Of a stretch of 5,981 nucleotides of DNA, positions 1 to 5,615 are shown piece after piece. The notes under the pieces were generated by a model, which saw nothing but the letters and a program-made list of their open reading frames with translations, made no database searches and was not told the DNA's origin. Every line of letters starts with the position of its first letter. Within the stretch, counting starts at the first letter, position 1. A program made the translations under genes and the position numbers. This DNA is from Thermoanaerobaculaceae bacterium (GTDB lineage: Bacteria > Acidobacteriota > Thermoanaerobaculia > Thermoanaerobaculales > Thermoanaerobaculaceae): assembly GCA_022865555.1 (NCBI GenBank), contig JALHTD010000103.1:1-5981 (forward strand), given 5' to 3'.

Positions 1-29
1 ACGCCCGCACCCGGGGGTGTCCGGGCCAC

Positions 30-35
30 TACAAT
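30..35 (+). promoter_or_regulatory. -10-like hexamer of the DUF72 gene
   Basis: TACAAT matches the sigma-70 -10 consensus at five of six bases and stands out in GC-rich DNA. Only six bases separate it from the GTG at 42, so a transcript would begin at or beside the start codon. No Shine-Dalgarno sequence is present and the -35 region is not convincing (only 29 bases are visible upstream). Leaderless transcription is inferred from this layout. Confidence 0.45.
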
Positions 36-41
36 CGGCCC

Positions 42-323
42 GTGCCCACCTGGCTGGTCGGGACCAGCGGCACCTGGTACGACGGCTGGCGGGGGGTGCT
101 CTACCCACCTGAGTTGCCGCGCAAGCGGTGGCTCGAGTTCTACCAGTGCGAGTTCAGCGTCGTCGAGCTCAACGTGACGTTCTACCGCACCCCGCGCGAG
201 AACACCTACCTGGGGTGGGCCGCGGCAACGGGCCCCGAGTTTCGGTTCGTGCTCAAGGCGCCCAGGCTGGTGAGCCACCTGAAGAGGCTCGCCGGCTGCC
301 GGCAGGAGCTGGCCCGACCGTAG
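42..323 (+). pseudogene. DUF72 family protein, truncated after about 90 codons
   Basis: The reading frame begins VGTSGTWYDGWRGVLYP after a GTG start and continues with FSVVELNVTFYR (about residues 38-49) and FRFVLKAPRLVSH (about 68-80). These are the usual N-terminal blocks of DUF72 proteins, which adopt a TIM-barrel fold and are normally about 240-300 residues; their function is poorly known. The match runs to about RLAGCRQEL (residue 91), then the frame stops two codons later at a TAG. None of the later family blocks (the GALLFQLPP-like strand, for example) appears in any plus-strand frame downstream. About two thirds of the barrel is missing, so the product should not fold. A deletion or rearrangement joining the gene to the 3' end of the convergent glycosyltransferase gene is the simplest explanation. 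A single frameshift is not supported, because no other frame resumes the homology. Confidence 0.8.
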
Positions 324-334
324 CCGAGGCAAAA

Positions 335-393
335 CACCTGGATTCGAACCACGGCGGGCGGGGCAAGATCCCCGCCCGCCGCTGGTTCTGGTG
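335..393 (-). terminator. Probable intrinsic terminator of the glycosyltransferase gene
   Basis: A perfect 12-bp GC stem (352-363 with 370-381) closes a six-base loop. After a one-base bulge at 382 the stem continues for six more pairs (GAACCA 346-351 with TGGTTC 383-388). After an asymmetric internal loop it closes with CACC 335-338 and GGTG 390-393. Read on the minus strand, the last GGTG is followed at once by TTTT (334-331), and the structure begins about 18 bases after the glycosyltransferase stop codon. The U-tract is only four long, so termination efficiency is uncertain; it may simply be a strong bidirectional hairpin between convergent genes. Confidence 0.55.
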
Positions 394-401
394 CCCATGG
401 C

Positions 402-420
402 ACGCTCGACCTACGAGCGT
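402..420 (-). other. Perfect hairpin enclosing the glycosyltransferase stop codon
   Basis: ACGCTCG (402-408) is exactly complementary to CGAGCGT (414-420), giving a 7-bp stem with a five-base loop. Read on the minus strand, the TAG stop codon (413-411) lies inside the loop. A smaller palindrome, GTGCC-CAT-GGCAC (391-403), overlaps it, so the two stems and the outer edge of the terminator hairpin compete. The pairing is seen directly; any role in mRNA 3'-end stability is inference. Confidence 0.4.
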
Positions 421-2081
421 CGGCCGCCGGTGACGAGGACGTAGGCACCATCGCGGGCGAGTTCCTGCCCTCCTGTCGTCGGGCGAAGCTCCTCCCACCA
501 AGTGTCGCTCATGATCATCCGGATCTCACCGTCCCGGGCGAGGATCTGCCGCACGCGGTCGCGCTCGGCCGGTGTCCGCGCGCGCAGGAAGACCGTACAG
601 CGGCCGGTCGCCAGGTTCTGGGTGACTCGGTGGTTCATCTCCACCACGTGGATGGGGGCGCCGGGCGGGAGGCCACGCGCGGCCATGATCGCGAGGTTTT
701 GCACCGGGGCGATGGAGGTCGCGTCGACGAGCTGACCCACCGAAATCAGGAGCACCGACCAGGCCAGCGCGCCGGTGATGCCGAGGACACGCACCGCTCG
801 GAGGCCGGGGCCCCGCCGAGCCAGCAGCCAGGCCGACACGGAGCCCCCGGCGAGCAGCGCCGCCGCGAGGAAGAAACCCAGGCGGGGCCAGGGCCCTTGC
901 GGGAGGTGCGCCAACTCCGGTGCGCGTTTGAGGATGTGCTGGCCCGCGAGAAGCGGCAGCCTCGGCAGCAGCGCGGGGAGCGTCGCGATGAGCAGCGAGA
1001 AGCCGACGCAGAGCACGACGGTGACATGCCAGCTGGCCCCGGGCTTCCGGCCGTCCCCGGTCAGGCTCAGGGCCACCACGATGGCAAGGGCCGGAACCGC
1101 GGGCGCGATGTAGTTGGGCAGCTTCGTGGCGACCAGGGAGAACCCCACGATGACCAGGAGCCCCCACACGGTCGCGAAGCTCCCGAGCCTCCTTGCCTCC
1201 CGGTCGGAGCGGCGGACGTGCAGGAAGGCCTGCGGGAGAAAGGCCGCGAACGGCAGCAGGCCCAGGGCGAGAACGATGAGGTAATAGAGAGGCGACCCCT
1301 GGTGCCCCTGCATCGGAGCCAGCAAGCGCCCGAGGTTGTGCTCCCCGAGGAACTCGGCGAGGAAAGTCGCACCCGCGGCGCGCCCCGTGAGTACGTAGGG
1401 GGGCAGCCCGACAACGAGCACAAGGGGCACGCCCCAGAGGATTCCGGAACGCCCCAACGCGCGACGCAGCTCACGTCGCACCAGGGCGTCGCAGAGGAGG
1501 ATGCCCGCGGCGATCAGGGGAAACGCCGGGCCCTTGACCGCCAGGGAGAGACCCGTCGCCGCATAGCCGAGGGCCAGAGCTCGTCGCCTTCGGCGCAGGT
1601 CATCCTCGTCCAGGCCACGGAGGAAAGCCAGCAGCGCCACCGTCATTGCCGCGGTCAGGAGGGCGTCGAGAAGCCCGATCCTTCCGAGAGTGAACGGAAG
1701 CAGAGACGCCCCCGCGACCCAGACGGCCACCTCGGCGGCCTCCGGGTTGGCTCGTCGCGCCACCTCACGGGCGAGGAAGGCGAGCCCGGCCAGGAGCGCG
1801 AGGGCGCTCACCATGCGCGGCGCCACCGGGGTGAGGCCGAGGAGCTTGTAGAGCAGCGCGACGAGCCAATAGAAGAGGATCGGCTTCTCATAGAACGGTT
1901 GGCAGTTGGACACGGGCCGGAGCCAGTCGCCGGAGACCTTCATGTGGCGGGCGACATCGGCGTAGACGGCCTCGTCGTAGTCCAGGAACCACGGCGAGCC
2001 GAGGCCGGCCGCCAGGGCCAGGCCGATCACCACGATGGCGAGCCCGGGCCGAGGCACCGTGAGTGGCCGCGAGGTGTCCAT
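411..2081 (-). CDS. ArnT-like GT-C glycosyltransferase (PMT_2 / GT39-GT83 type)
   Basis: This 556-residue polytopic inner-membrane protein has about 13 hydrophobic segments and a C-terminal soluble tail from about residue 470. Near the N-terminus, DYDEAVYADVARHM (34-47) holds the acidic pair D36-E37, placed like the catalytic Asp of ArnT-type enzymes in the first periplasmic loop. FYEKP (63-67) supplies the conserved Lys expected to contact the lipid-phosphate donor. TKLPNYIAPAVPALAI near residue 320 is another family block. Such enzymes move a sugar from a polyprenyl phosphate to lipid A, another glycolipid or a protein on the periplasmic side. ArnT itself adds 4-amino-arabinose to lipid A, but no arn genes lie nearby, so donor and acceptor are unknown. 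The ATG at 2081 is preceded by a TATGCT hexamer and no clear ribosome-binding site. Length and motif order look complete. Confidence 0.88.
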   Translation of the reverse strand: MDTSRPLTVPRPGLAIVVIGLALAAGLGSPWFLDYDEAVYADVARHMKVSGDWLRPVSNCQPFYEKPILFYWLVALLYKLLGLTPVAPRMVSALALLAGLAFLAREVARRANPEAAEVAVWVAGASLLPFTLGRIGLLDALLTAAMTVALLAFLRGLDEDDLRRRRRALALGYAATGLSLAVKGPAFPLIAAGILLCDALVRRELRRALGRSGILWGVPLVLVVGLPPYVLTGRAAGATFLAEFLGEHNLGRLLAPMQGHQGSPLYYLIVLALGLLPFAAFLPQAFLHVRRSDREARRLGSFATVWGLLVIVGFSLVATKLPNYIAPAVPALAIVVALSLTGDGRKPGASWHVTVVLCVGFSLLIATLPALLPRLPLLAGQHILKRAPELAHLPQGPWPRLGFFLAAALLAGGSVSAWLLARRGPGLRAVRVLGITGALAWSVLLISVGQLVDATSIAPVQNLAIMAARGLPPGAPIHVVEMNHRVTQNLATGRCTVFLRARTPAERDRVRQILARDGEIRMIMSDTWWEELRPTTGGQELARDGAYVLVTGGRRS

Positions 2082-2089
2082 GTACCCGA

Positions 2090-2095
2090 AGCATA
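2090..2095 (-). promoter_or_regulatory. -10-like hexamer of the glycosyltransferase gene
   Basis: On the minus strand TATGCT ends eight bases before the ATG at 2081, and no Shine-Dalgarno sequence lies between. A good -35 is not visible. The spacing matches that of three other genes in the window and suggests a leaderless or nearly leaderless mRNA. Read-through from the dioxygenase gene 72 bases upstream is an alternative source of transcription. Confidence 0.35.
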
Positions 2096-2153
2096 TCCCC
2101 CGTGGGTCCCGGCGGGCACGACCGGCGACGAGGGAACCCGGCGTCCGTACCGT

Positions 2154-2987
2154 TCAGCTTGCGGTGAGCGCCACGCTGCGCAGGGAGAGGCTGCCGTGCT
2201 GGAAGCCCTCGAAGAGCGTCACGACGCGGTCGTGCGCCCCGACCGTGCCCAGGACGACGAAGAGGGGCTCAAAGTGCTCGGAGGTCGGAACCGCGAGGGC
2301 GGCGTGCGGGGCACGGCCGGCGTAGTCGGCAATCGCCTCGAGGTCGAGCTTGGCCAGCCGATCCCGCACTCAGGGGTCGAAAGCCCGCGCCCAGTCCGGC
2401 GTCGGCGCCTCGTCCTCGTCCAGCGTGACGGTGCGCAGGTTGTGGACGATCCCTCCACTGCCGACGAGCAGGACGCCGCGCTGCCGGAGTGGTGCGAGCG
2501 CCCGCCCGAGGCGCAGCAGCTCCGCGGGGCGGGCCGGGAACGGCAGGGAGAGCTGGATGACGGGCACCGAGGCCTCCGGGAACGCCCAGCGGAGGGGGAC
2601 CCAGACGCCGTGATCGAGGCCGCGGCTCGGGTCGAGCCGAGCGTCGAAGCCGGCCTCGGCCACCAGGTGTGCGACCTGGCCGGCCAAGTCGGGTGCCCCG
2701 GGTGCGGGGTAGGAGAACGCGTAGAGGGAGCGGTCGAAGCCGCCGAAGTCGTGGACAGTCTCCGGCCAGAGGCTCGACGTCACGCGCAGGCCGCCCCGGG
2801 TCTGCCAGTGCGCAGAGCTGACTACGATTGCCGACGGTACCGGCATGCCAACCCACAGGCGGGCAAGGGTTTGGGTGAAGGCCGTGTCCTGGATCGCCAG
2901 CATCGGCGAGCCGTGGGCGAGGAACCACGCCGGCAACGGCGTCGTCGTTTCCTGGGTTGGGGTTGTCCACGTCTGGTGTGGCGGCAT
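2154..2987 (-). pseudogene. ygiD: 4,5-DOPA dioxygenase extradiol-like (YgiD/LigB family), interrupted by an in-frame TGA
   Basis: The frame encodes a class III (LigB-type) extradiol dioxygenase. Members cleave catechol-type rings such as L-DOPA, though the natural substrate in bacteria is unclear. HGSPM (His25), SSAHW (His60) and GIVHNLR (His182) supply expected active-site histidines. A TGA at 2372-2370 (codon 206) then interrupts the frame. The same frame continues without any shift through RAPHAALAVPT-EHFEPL (His228, His238) and FQHGSLSLRSVAL, the normal C-terminal blocks. The TGA sits in AFDP-x-VRDRL, where relatives usually have Trp, so one TGG-to-TGA transition explains it. The 205-residue product would lack the metal-ligand region near His238. 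The rest shows no decay, so a recent mutation, read-through or a sequencing error are all possible. The ATG at 2987 is chosen because GGGAG lies seven bases upstream and the family begins just before HGSPM; the total length of 277 codons is normal. Confidence 0.82.
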
Positions 2988-3115
2988 GTGCTGTCTCCCG
3001 GTGCCGGGCGGGTTCGGTGCCCGGCACGTATCCGTCGCAATCGCCGGAATGTACCCGAATAATCCCACTCGCGGATTCCATTGCGAGGGCCCTGGCCCAC
3101 GGCCGGGATCCGCTG

Positions 3116-3121
3116 TAGAAT
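3116..3121 (+). promoter_or_regulatory. -10-like hexamer of the 135-residue membrane-protein gene
   Basis: TAGAAT lies nine bases before the ATG at 3131, with no Shine-Dalgarno sequence between. A TTGCGA at 3081-3086 is too far away (29 bases) to be its -35, and the properly spaced position reads TGGCCC, which is weak. The trinucleotide context TANAATCG is shared with the DUF72 promoter at 30-37. A near-leaderless transcript is inferred. Confidence 0.4.
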
Positions 3122-3130
3122 CGCTGCGCC

Positions 3131-3538
3131 ATGTCTACCACACCGAACTTCCGAAGGGTCCCGAGGGACCGGTCTCGCGGCGGCATCGTGCTGATCCTCC
3201 TCGTCACGGTGGGAGTGCTGGTGCTGCTGCTCACCCTCTACACGCTCTTCACCCTGCACTGGAGCTACGCGGAGGGGGAGCGCGCGGGCATCCTTCAGAA
3301 GTTCTCCCGGAAGGGATGGGTTTTCAAGACGTACGAGGGGGAGCTCGCGATGTCGATCGTGCCGGGTGTGACGCCCACGATCTGGAACTTCAGCGTGCGC
3401 GACCGAGACGTCGCGGAGCGACTGAGTGCGGCGCTCGGCAAGCGTGCGGCGCTGCACTACACCGAGCATCGTGGCGTTCCCACCACCTGGTTCGCGGAAA
3501 CGTCCTACTTCGTGGATGGCTTCCGCCTGGTGGAATGA
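3131..3538 (+). CDS. Conserved single-pass membrane protein of unknown function
   Basis: The 135-residue product has a short basic N-terminus, one strong transmembrane helix (about residues 18-42, IVLILLVTVGVLVLLLTLYT) and a soluble domain of about 90 residues, probably outside the cytoplasm. The sequence just after the membrane, SYAEGERAGILQKFSRKGWVFKTYEGEL (about 45-72), followed by WNFSVRDRDVAERLSAALGKRAALHY and a final TSYFVDGF, resembles a widespread family of small anchored proteins. From memory, some members carry an unsupported 6-phosphogluconate dehydrogenase label; nothing here suggests a dehydrogenase. Function is unknown. The gene runs divergently from the dioxygenase gene across a 143-base gap. 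The mobile element begins three bases after its TGA stop, leaving the coding sequence intact. The ATG at 3131 is the only start placing a normal basic leader before the helix. Confidence 0.8.
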   Translation: MSTTPNFRRVPRDRSRGGIVLILLVTVGVLVLLLTLYTLFTLHWSYAEGERAGILQKFSRKGWVFKTYEGELAMSIVPGVTPTIWNFSVRDRDVAERLSAALGKRAALHYTEHRGVPTTWFAETSYFVDGFRLVE

Positions 3539-3541
3539 CCC

Positions 3542-3558
3542 AGGTACCAGGTACCACA
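3542..3558 (+). repeat. Left terminal inverted repeat of the transposase element
   Basis: AGGTACCAGGTACCACA is a perfect 17-base inverted match to 4654-4670. It contains two tandem AGGTACC units; because GGTACC is itself palindromic, the repeat can also fold on itself. HUH transposases of this class recognise palindromic end structures, so this is a likely transposase binding site. Confidence 0.85.
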
Positions 3559-3604
3559 AAATTGTCAATGGTGTATGCTTGCCTCTGGGAAGCAGACCGG
3601 GGAC

Positions 3605-3609
3605 GGAGG
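3605..3609 (+). promoter_or_regulatory. Shine-Dalgarno sequence of the transposase gene
   Basis: GGAGG lies seven bases before the ATG at 3617, an ideal ribosome-binding site. It decides the start against an upstream in-frame ATG at 3575, which lies inside a possible -10 hexamer (TATGCT, 3574-3579). This leadered layout differs from the leaderless-looking neighbours. Confidence 0.8.
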
Positions 3610-3616
3610 CGAATCG

Positions 3617-4645
3617 ATGCCGCGGCAGCCCAGAGTGTTTGTGCAGGGGGCGTATTACCACGTCTACTGCCGCGTTGGCCGTGGGGAGCCGATTTTCCGG
3701 GACGACGCCGAGACCGAGGCGTTTGTCGAGATTCTCAGAGACGTGAAGCAACGGGACGGGCTGACGGTACTTGCGTGGTGTGTTATGTCGAACCACTACC
3801 ATTTGGCGGCGCGCTGCGGGCGGGTGCCGTTGTGGCGGACGATGCGGCTGATTCAAGGCCGCTTCAGTAAGGGCTTCAACCGCCGTCGGAAAGTGTACGG
3901 CCCGCTCTGGCAGGGTCGCTACAAGGCGAAGCTCGTGAGCGGCGAGCGGCACCTGCAGCAACTCATTGTCTACATTCACCTCAACCCATTGGGCGCCGGC
4001 GTGGTGAGGGATCCGGCCAAATACCAATGGAGCGGCCACAAAGAGCTCCTCGGGAACGGTGAGCTCGGCCTCGCAAATTCTGACGAGGCTCTGCTGGTCT
4101 TCGGTGATAGTCGAGAAGGTGCGCGCCGGGCGTACATTCAGGCTGTAGGAGCCGCAGCACGGGCACCGTGGCTCGAAAGGGAGCCAGGTCGGCTTCCCTG
4201 GTGGAGGCGCGGGGGGGCCGAGGAGGGGCTGTCTCTGGCGCAACAGGCGCCGAGGCTCGATGCGCTTGGGGCAAGCACCGGGCCGGAACGCCGTGCGTTG
4301 TCCCCGGACGAGTACGTCGTCGCGGCGGCGAACGCCCTGGACGTGGGCCTGGTTGCTCTCGCAGGCCCGCGCTCCGGACGTGAACTGACGCGGTTGCGCG
4401 AAATGGTGGCAGTGGTCGGAGTGGAGACCTACGGCGTCAGGGTCAAGGACCTCGCGAGCCGCCTCCGCAAGAACCCGGGCGTGGTGAGTCGGTGGGCCAA
4501 CATGGGTGCCGAGCGACGGGTGCAGGACGATGCGTTTCATGAAAGGACCGAGCAATTTGAGGCCGATGTGCTGGCTTTGGCCACCTACTCCCCGACCGGG
4601 GAGAGCGACTTTGTGACCGGCGTCGCGAGTTCTTTCGTCGATTAA
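3617..4645 (+). CDS. REP-associated tyrosine (Y1 HUH) transposase
   Basis: The 342-residue protein starts like other RAYT/IS200-type transposases (PRVFVQGAYYHVYCRVGRGEPIF). The HUH metal-binding motif is H60-Y-H62 in MSNHYHL, and the catalytic tyrosine is probably Y119 in YIHLNPLGAGVV. Between them, FNRRRKVYGPLWQGRYKAKLV (about 87-107) is a typical family block. Enzymes of this class cut and rejoin single-stranded DNA through a 5'-phosphotyrosine bond at palindromic ends. The C-terminal third, absent from minimal IS200 TnpA (about 150 residues), contains YGVRVKDLASRLRKNPGVVSRW (about 268-290). This looks like a DnaA-type helix-turn-helix that could add sequence-specific binding. All catalytic residues are present and the frame is open, so the protein may be active. 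The start at 3617 is fixed by a strong GGAGG seven bases upstream. Confidence 0.88.
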   Translation: MPRQPRVFVQGAYYHVYCRVGRGEPIFRDDAETEAFVEILRDVKQRDGLTVLAWCVMSNHYHLAARCGRVPLWRTMRLIQGRFSKGFNRRRKVYGPLWQGRYKAKLVSGERHLQQLIVYIHLNPLGAGVVRDPAKYQWSGHKELLGNGELGLANSDEALLVFGDSREGARRAYIQAVGAAARAPWLEREPGRLPWWRRGGAEEGLSLAQQAPRLDALGASTGPERRALSPDEYVVAAANALDVGLVALAGPRSGRELTRLREMVAVVGVETYGVRVKDLASRLRKNPGVVSRWANMGAERRVQDDAFHERTEQFEADVLALATYSPTGESDFVTGVASSFVD

Positions 4646-4653
4646 TGCATTAA

Positions 4654-4670
4654 TGTGGTACCTGGTACCT
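4654..4670 (-). repeat. Right terminal inverted repeat of the transposase element
   Basis: TGTGGTACCTGGTACCT is the exact reverse complement of 3542-3558, again with two AGGTACC units in tandem (on the minus strand). The match ends abruptly on the inner side, where AT-rich sequence begins, and on the outer side, where the flanks differ. Confidence 0.85.
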
Positions 4671-4675
4671 AGATG

Positions 4676-4704
4676 TTGCTCGCAGCGACGCGAGTGGGTA
4701 CCCT
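4676..4704 (+). promoter_or_regulatory. Sigma-70-like promoter of the acyltransferase gene
   Basis: TTGCTC (4676-4681) and TACCCT (4699-4704) are separated by an ideal 17 bases, and the -10 lies in a GGGTACCC palindrome. The predicted transcription start falls around 4711-4713, on the GTG start codon. The -35 begins five bases outside the right inverted repeat, so the gene seems to have its own promoter despite the upstream insertion. Confidence 0.5.
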
Positions 4705-4712
4705 GACCCGAC

Positions 4713-5615
4713 GTGAGGAGCGAGAGGACAAACCGGCGAGAGTTCCGCCTCTATCGAGTGGCCAAGGCGCTCGGTCGCGTTACCCCTTTCTGGCTGCTAC
4801 AAAAGGTTGGGGCCTTCCTGGGCGTTGCCTTCCTGCTGGTGTCATCGCGGAGGCGGACGGTTCTTGCCAACCTCAGGCGGGTCTTCCCGGACCGGTCCGC
4901 CGGGGCGCGTCTCGCGATCGCGCTGCGGTGCGCCGCGCACTTCGGGCGGATAGGGTTCGACTACATCAAGTGGGGACAGGTGCCGGCGGAAACCCTGGAC
5001 AGGATGGTCGCCTGCGAAGGGATCGAGAACGTGAAGCGCGCGGTCGACATGGGCAAGGGCGTCTTCATGCTCTCGGCGCACTTCGGCCACTGGGAGGTGG
5101 TTTCCGGGTGGCTCGCGGTGCACGGCTTCCCACAGGCCCTGGTCTACCGACCGCTCGAGAACCCGCTCATGGAAGCGGAGCTCGCTGCGGCGAGGACCCG
5201 CTTCGGGAACACGCTGATTCCAAAGAGCGGGGCCACGCGGGGCATCTTGAAGGCGATCAAAAACGGTGGATTGGTCGCCGTTCTCCTGGACCAGAAGAGC
5301 GATCTCGAGCATAGCGTGATCGTGGAATTCCTCGGGATCGCGACGCCGACGACGCCGTCCCTGGCCAAGCTGGCACTCGCGACCGGTGCCCCCGTGGTTC
5401 CGATCTTCTCCTACCCGAAGGGGACCGGGTACACGTTCAAGATCGAGAGCCCCATTCTGGCCGAGCCGGGCGACACCGAGACGACGCTGACGCAAAAGTA
5501 CAACGACGCCCTGTCGCGAGCCATCCTTGCCCGCCCGGAGCTCTGGTTCTGGTTCCACGACCGCTGGACCCCACGCAAGCGTCGCTCCAGGGCTCTCGAG
5601 AGCTACGAAGAGTGA
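4713..5615 (+). CDS. LpxL/HtrB-family lysophospholipid (lipid A) acyltransferase
   Basis: The 300-residue protein has the usual length and order of the bacterial lipid A late acyltransferase family. It has a hydrophobic N-terminal anchor (about 27-43) and the NLRRVFPD signature (53-60). The catalytic HX4E motif is H123-FGHW-E128 in SAHFGHWEV, followed by YRPLENPLMEAEL (145-157), VLLDQKS (190-196) and a C-terminal WFWFHDRWTPR. These enzymes transfer a fatty acyl chain to a lipid A precursor at the cytoplasmic face of the inner membrane. Some relatives act on other glycolipids (phosphatidylinositol mannoside, ornithine lipid), so the acceptor is not certain. The start is a GTG at 4713 with no Shine-Dalgarno sequence, set 8 bases after a TACCCT hexamer; an in-frame GTG at 4758 is a less likely alternative. 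The 3' end overlaps the convergent small membrane-protein gene by 13 bases. Confidence 0.87.
   Translation: MRSERTNRREFRLYRVAKALGRVTPFWLLQKVGAFLGVAFLLVSSRRRTVLANLRRVFPDRSAGARLAIALRCAAHFGRIGFDYIKWGQVPAETLDRMVACEGIENVKRAVDMGKGVFMLSAHFGHWEVVSGWLAVHGFPQALVYRPLENPLMEAELAAARTRFGNTLIPKSGATRGILKAIKNGGLVAVLLDQKSDLEHSVIVEFLGIATPTTPSLAKLALATGAPVVPIFSYPKGTGYTFKIESPILAEPGDTETTLTQKYNDALSRAILARPELWFWFHDRWTPRKRRSRALESYEE

Larger units (their letters stand above)
3542..4670 (+). mobile_element. 1129-bp Y1-transposase (RAYT/IS200-like) element with 17-bp inverted repeats
   Basis: A single transposase gene fills the element, bounded by perfect 17-bp inverted repeats. Outside the repeats I see no target-site duplication (left flank ATGACCC, right flank AGATGTT), as expected for single-strand HUH transposition. 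Inside the right end, ATTAATGCATTAAT (4641-4654) is a perfect 14-base palindrome that overlaps the transposase stop codon. The element sits neatly between the stop codon of the 135-residue protein gene and the promoter of the acyltransferase gene, interrupting neither. Whether it is a mobile insertion sequence or a domesticated REP-associated transposase cannot be told from one copy. Confidence 0.78.

Noticed and set aside
331..420. A possible tRNA gene or att-site remnant on the - strand, because GGTTCGAATCC (reverse of 340-350) matches a T-arm and a long variable-arm-like hairpin precedes it
   Set aside because: The T stem has a G-G mismatch, no complementary acceptor strand exists at the right distance, and no CCA or discriminator pattern follows. 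A tRNA covariance-model search would settle it.
2370..2412. Selenocysteine insertion at the in-frame TGA of the dioxygenase
   Set aside because: Homologues have Trp rather than Cys at this position, and no convincing bacterial SECIS hairpin lies directly downstream.
630..3062. An 810-codon open frame on the + strand, antisense to both the glycosyltransferase and dioxygenase genes
   Set aside because: The translation is dominated by Arg, Gly, Glu, His and Gln with no recognisable domain or membrane segment, and it spans two real genes and their gap. It is the usual stop-poor antisense shadow of high-GC coding sequence.
2269..3234. A 321-codon - strand frame overlapping the dioxygenase, considered as a frameshifted version of it
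   Set aside because: It is Pro/Arg-rich with no dioxygenase motifs. All LigB-family blocks lie in the other frame on both sides of the TGA, so no frameshift is needed.
3562..3579. TTGTCA (3562-3567) and TATGCT (3574-3579) as a transposase promoter pair
   Set aside because: The spacing is only six bases, far too short for a sigma-70 promoter; only the -10 alone remains possible.
2822..4555. A 577-codon open frame on the - strand, antisense to the 135-residue protein and transposase genes
   Set aside because: It has low-complexity, Arg/Pro/His-rich composition and crosses an intergenic region and a mobile-element boundary. The opposite strand has clear protein families with start signals.
3535..4680. 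Target-site duplication flanking the transposase element
   Set aside because: The bases just outside the two inverted repeats do not match, and HUH Y1 transposases do not normally produce duplications.
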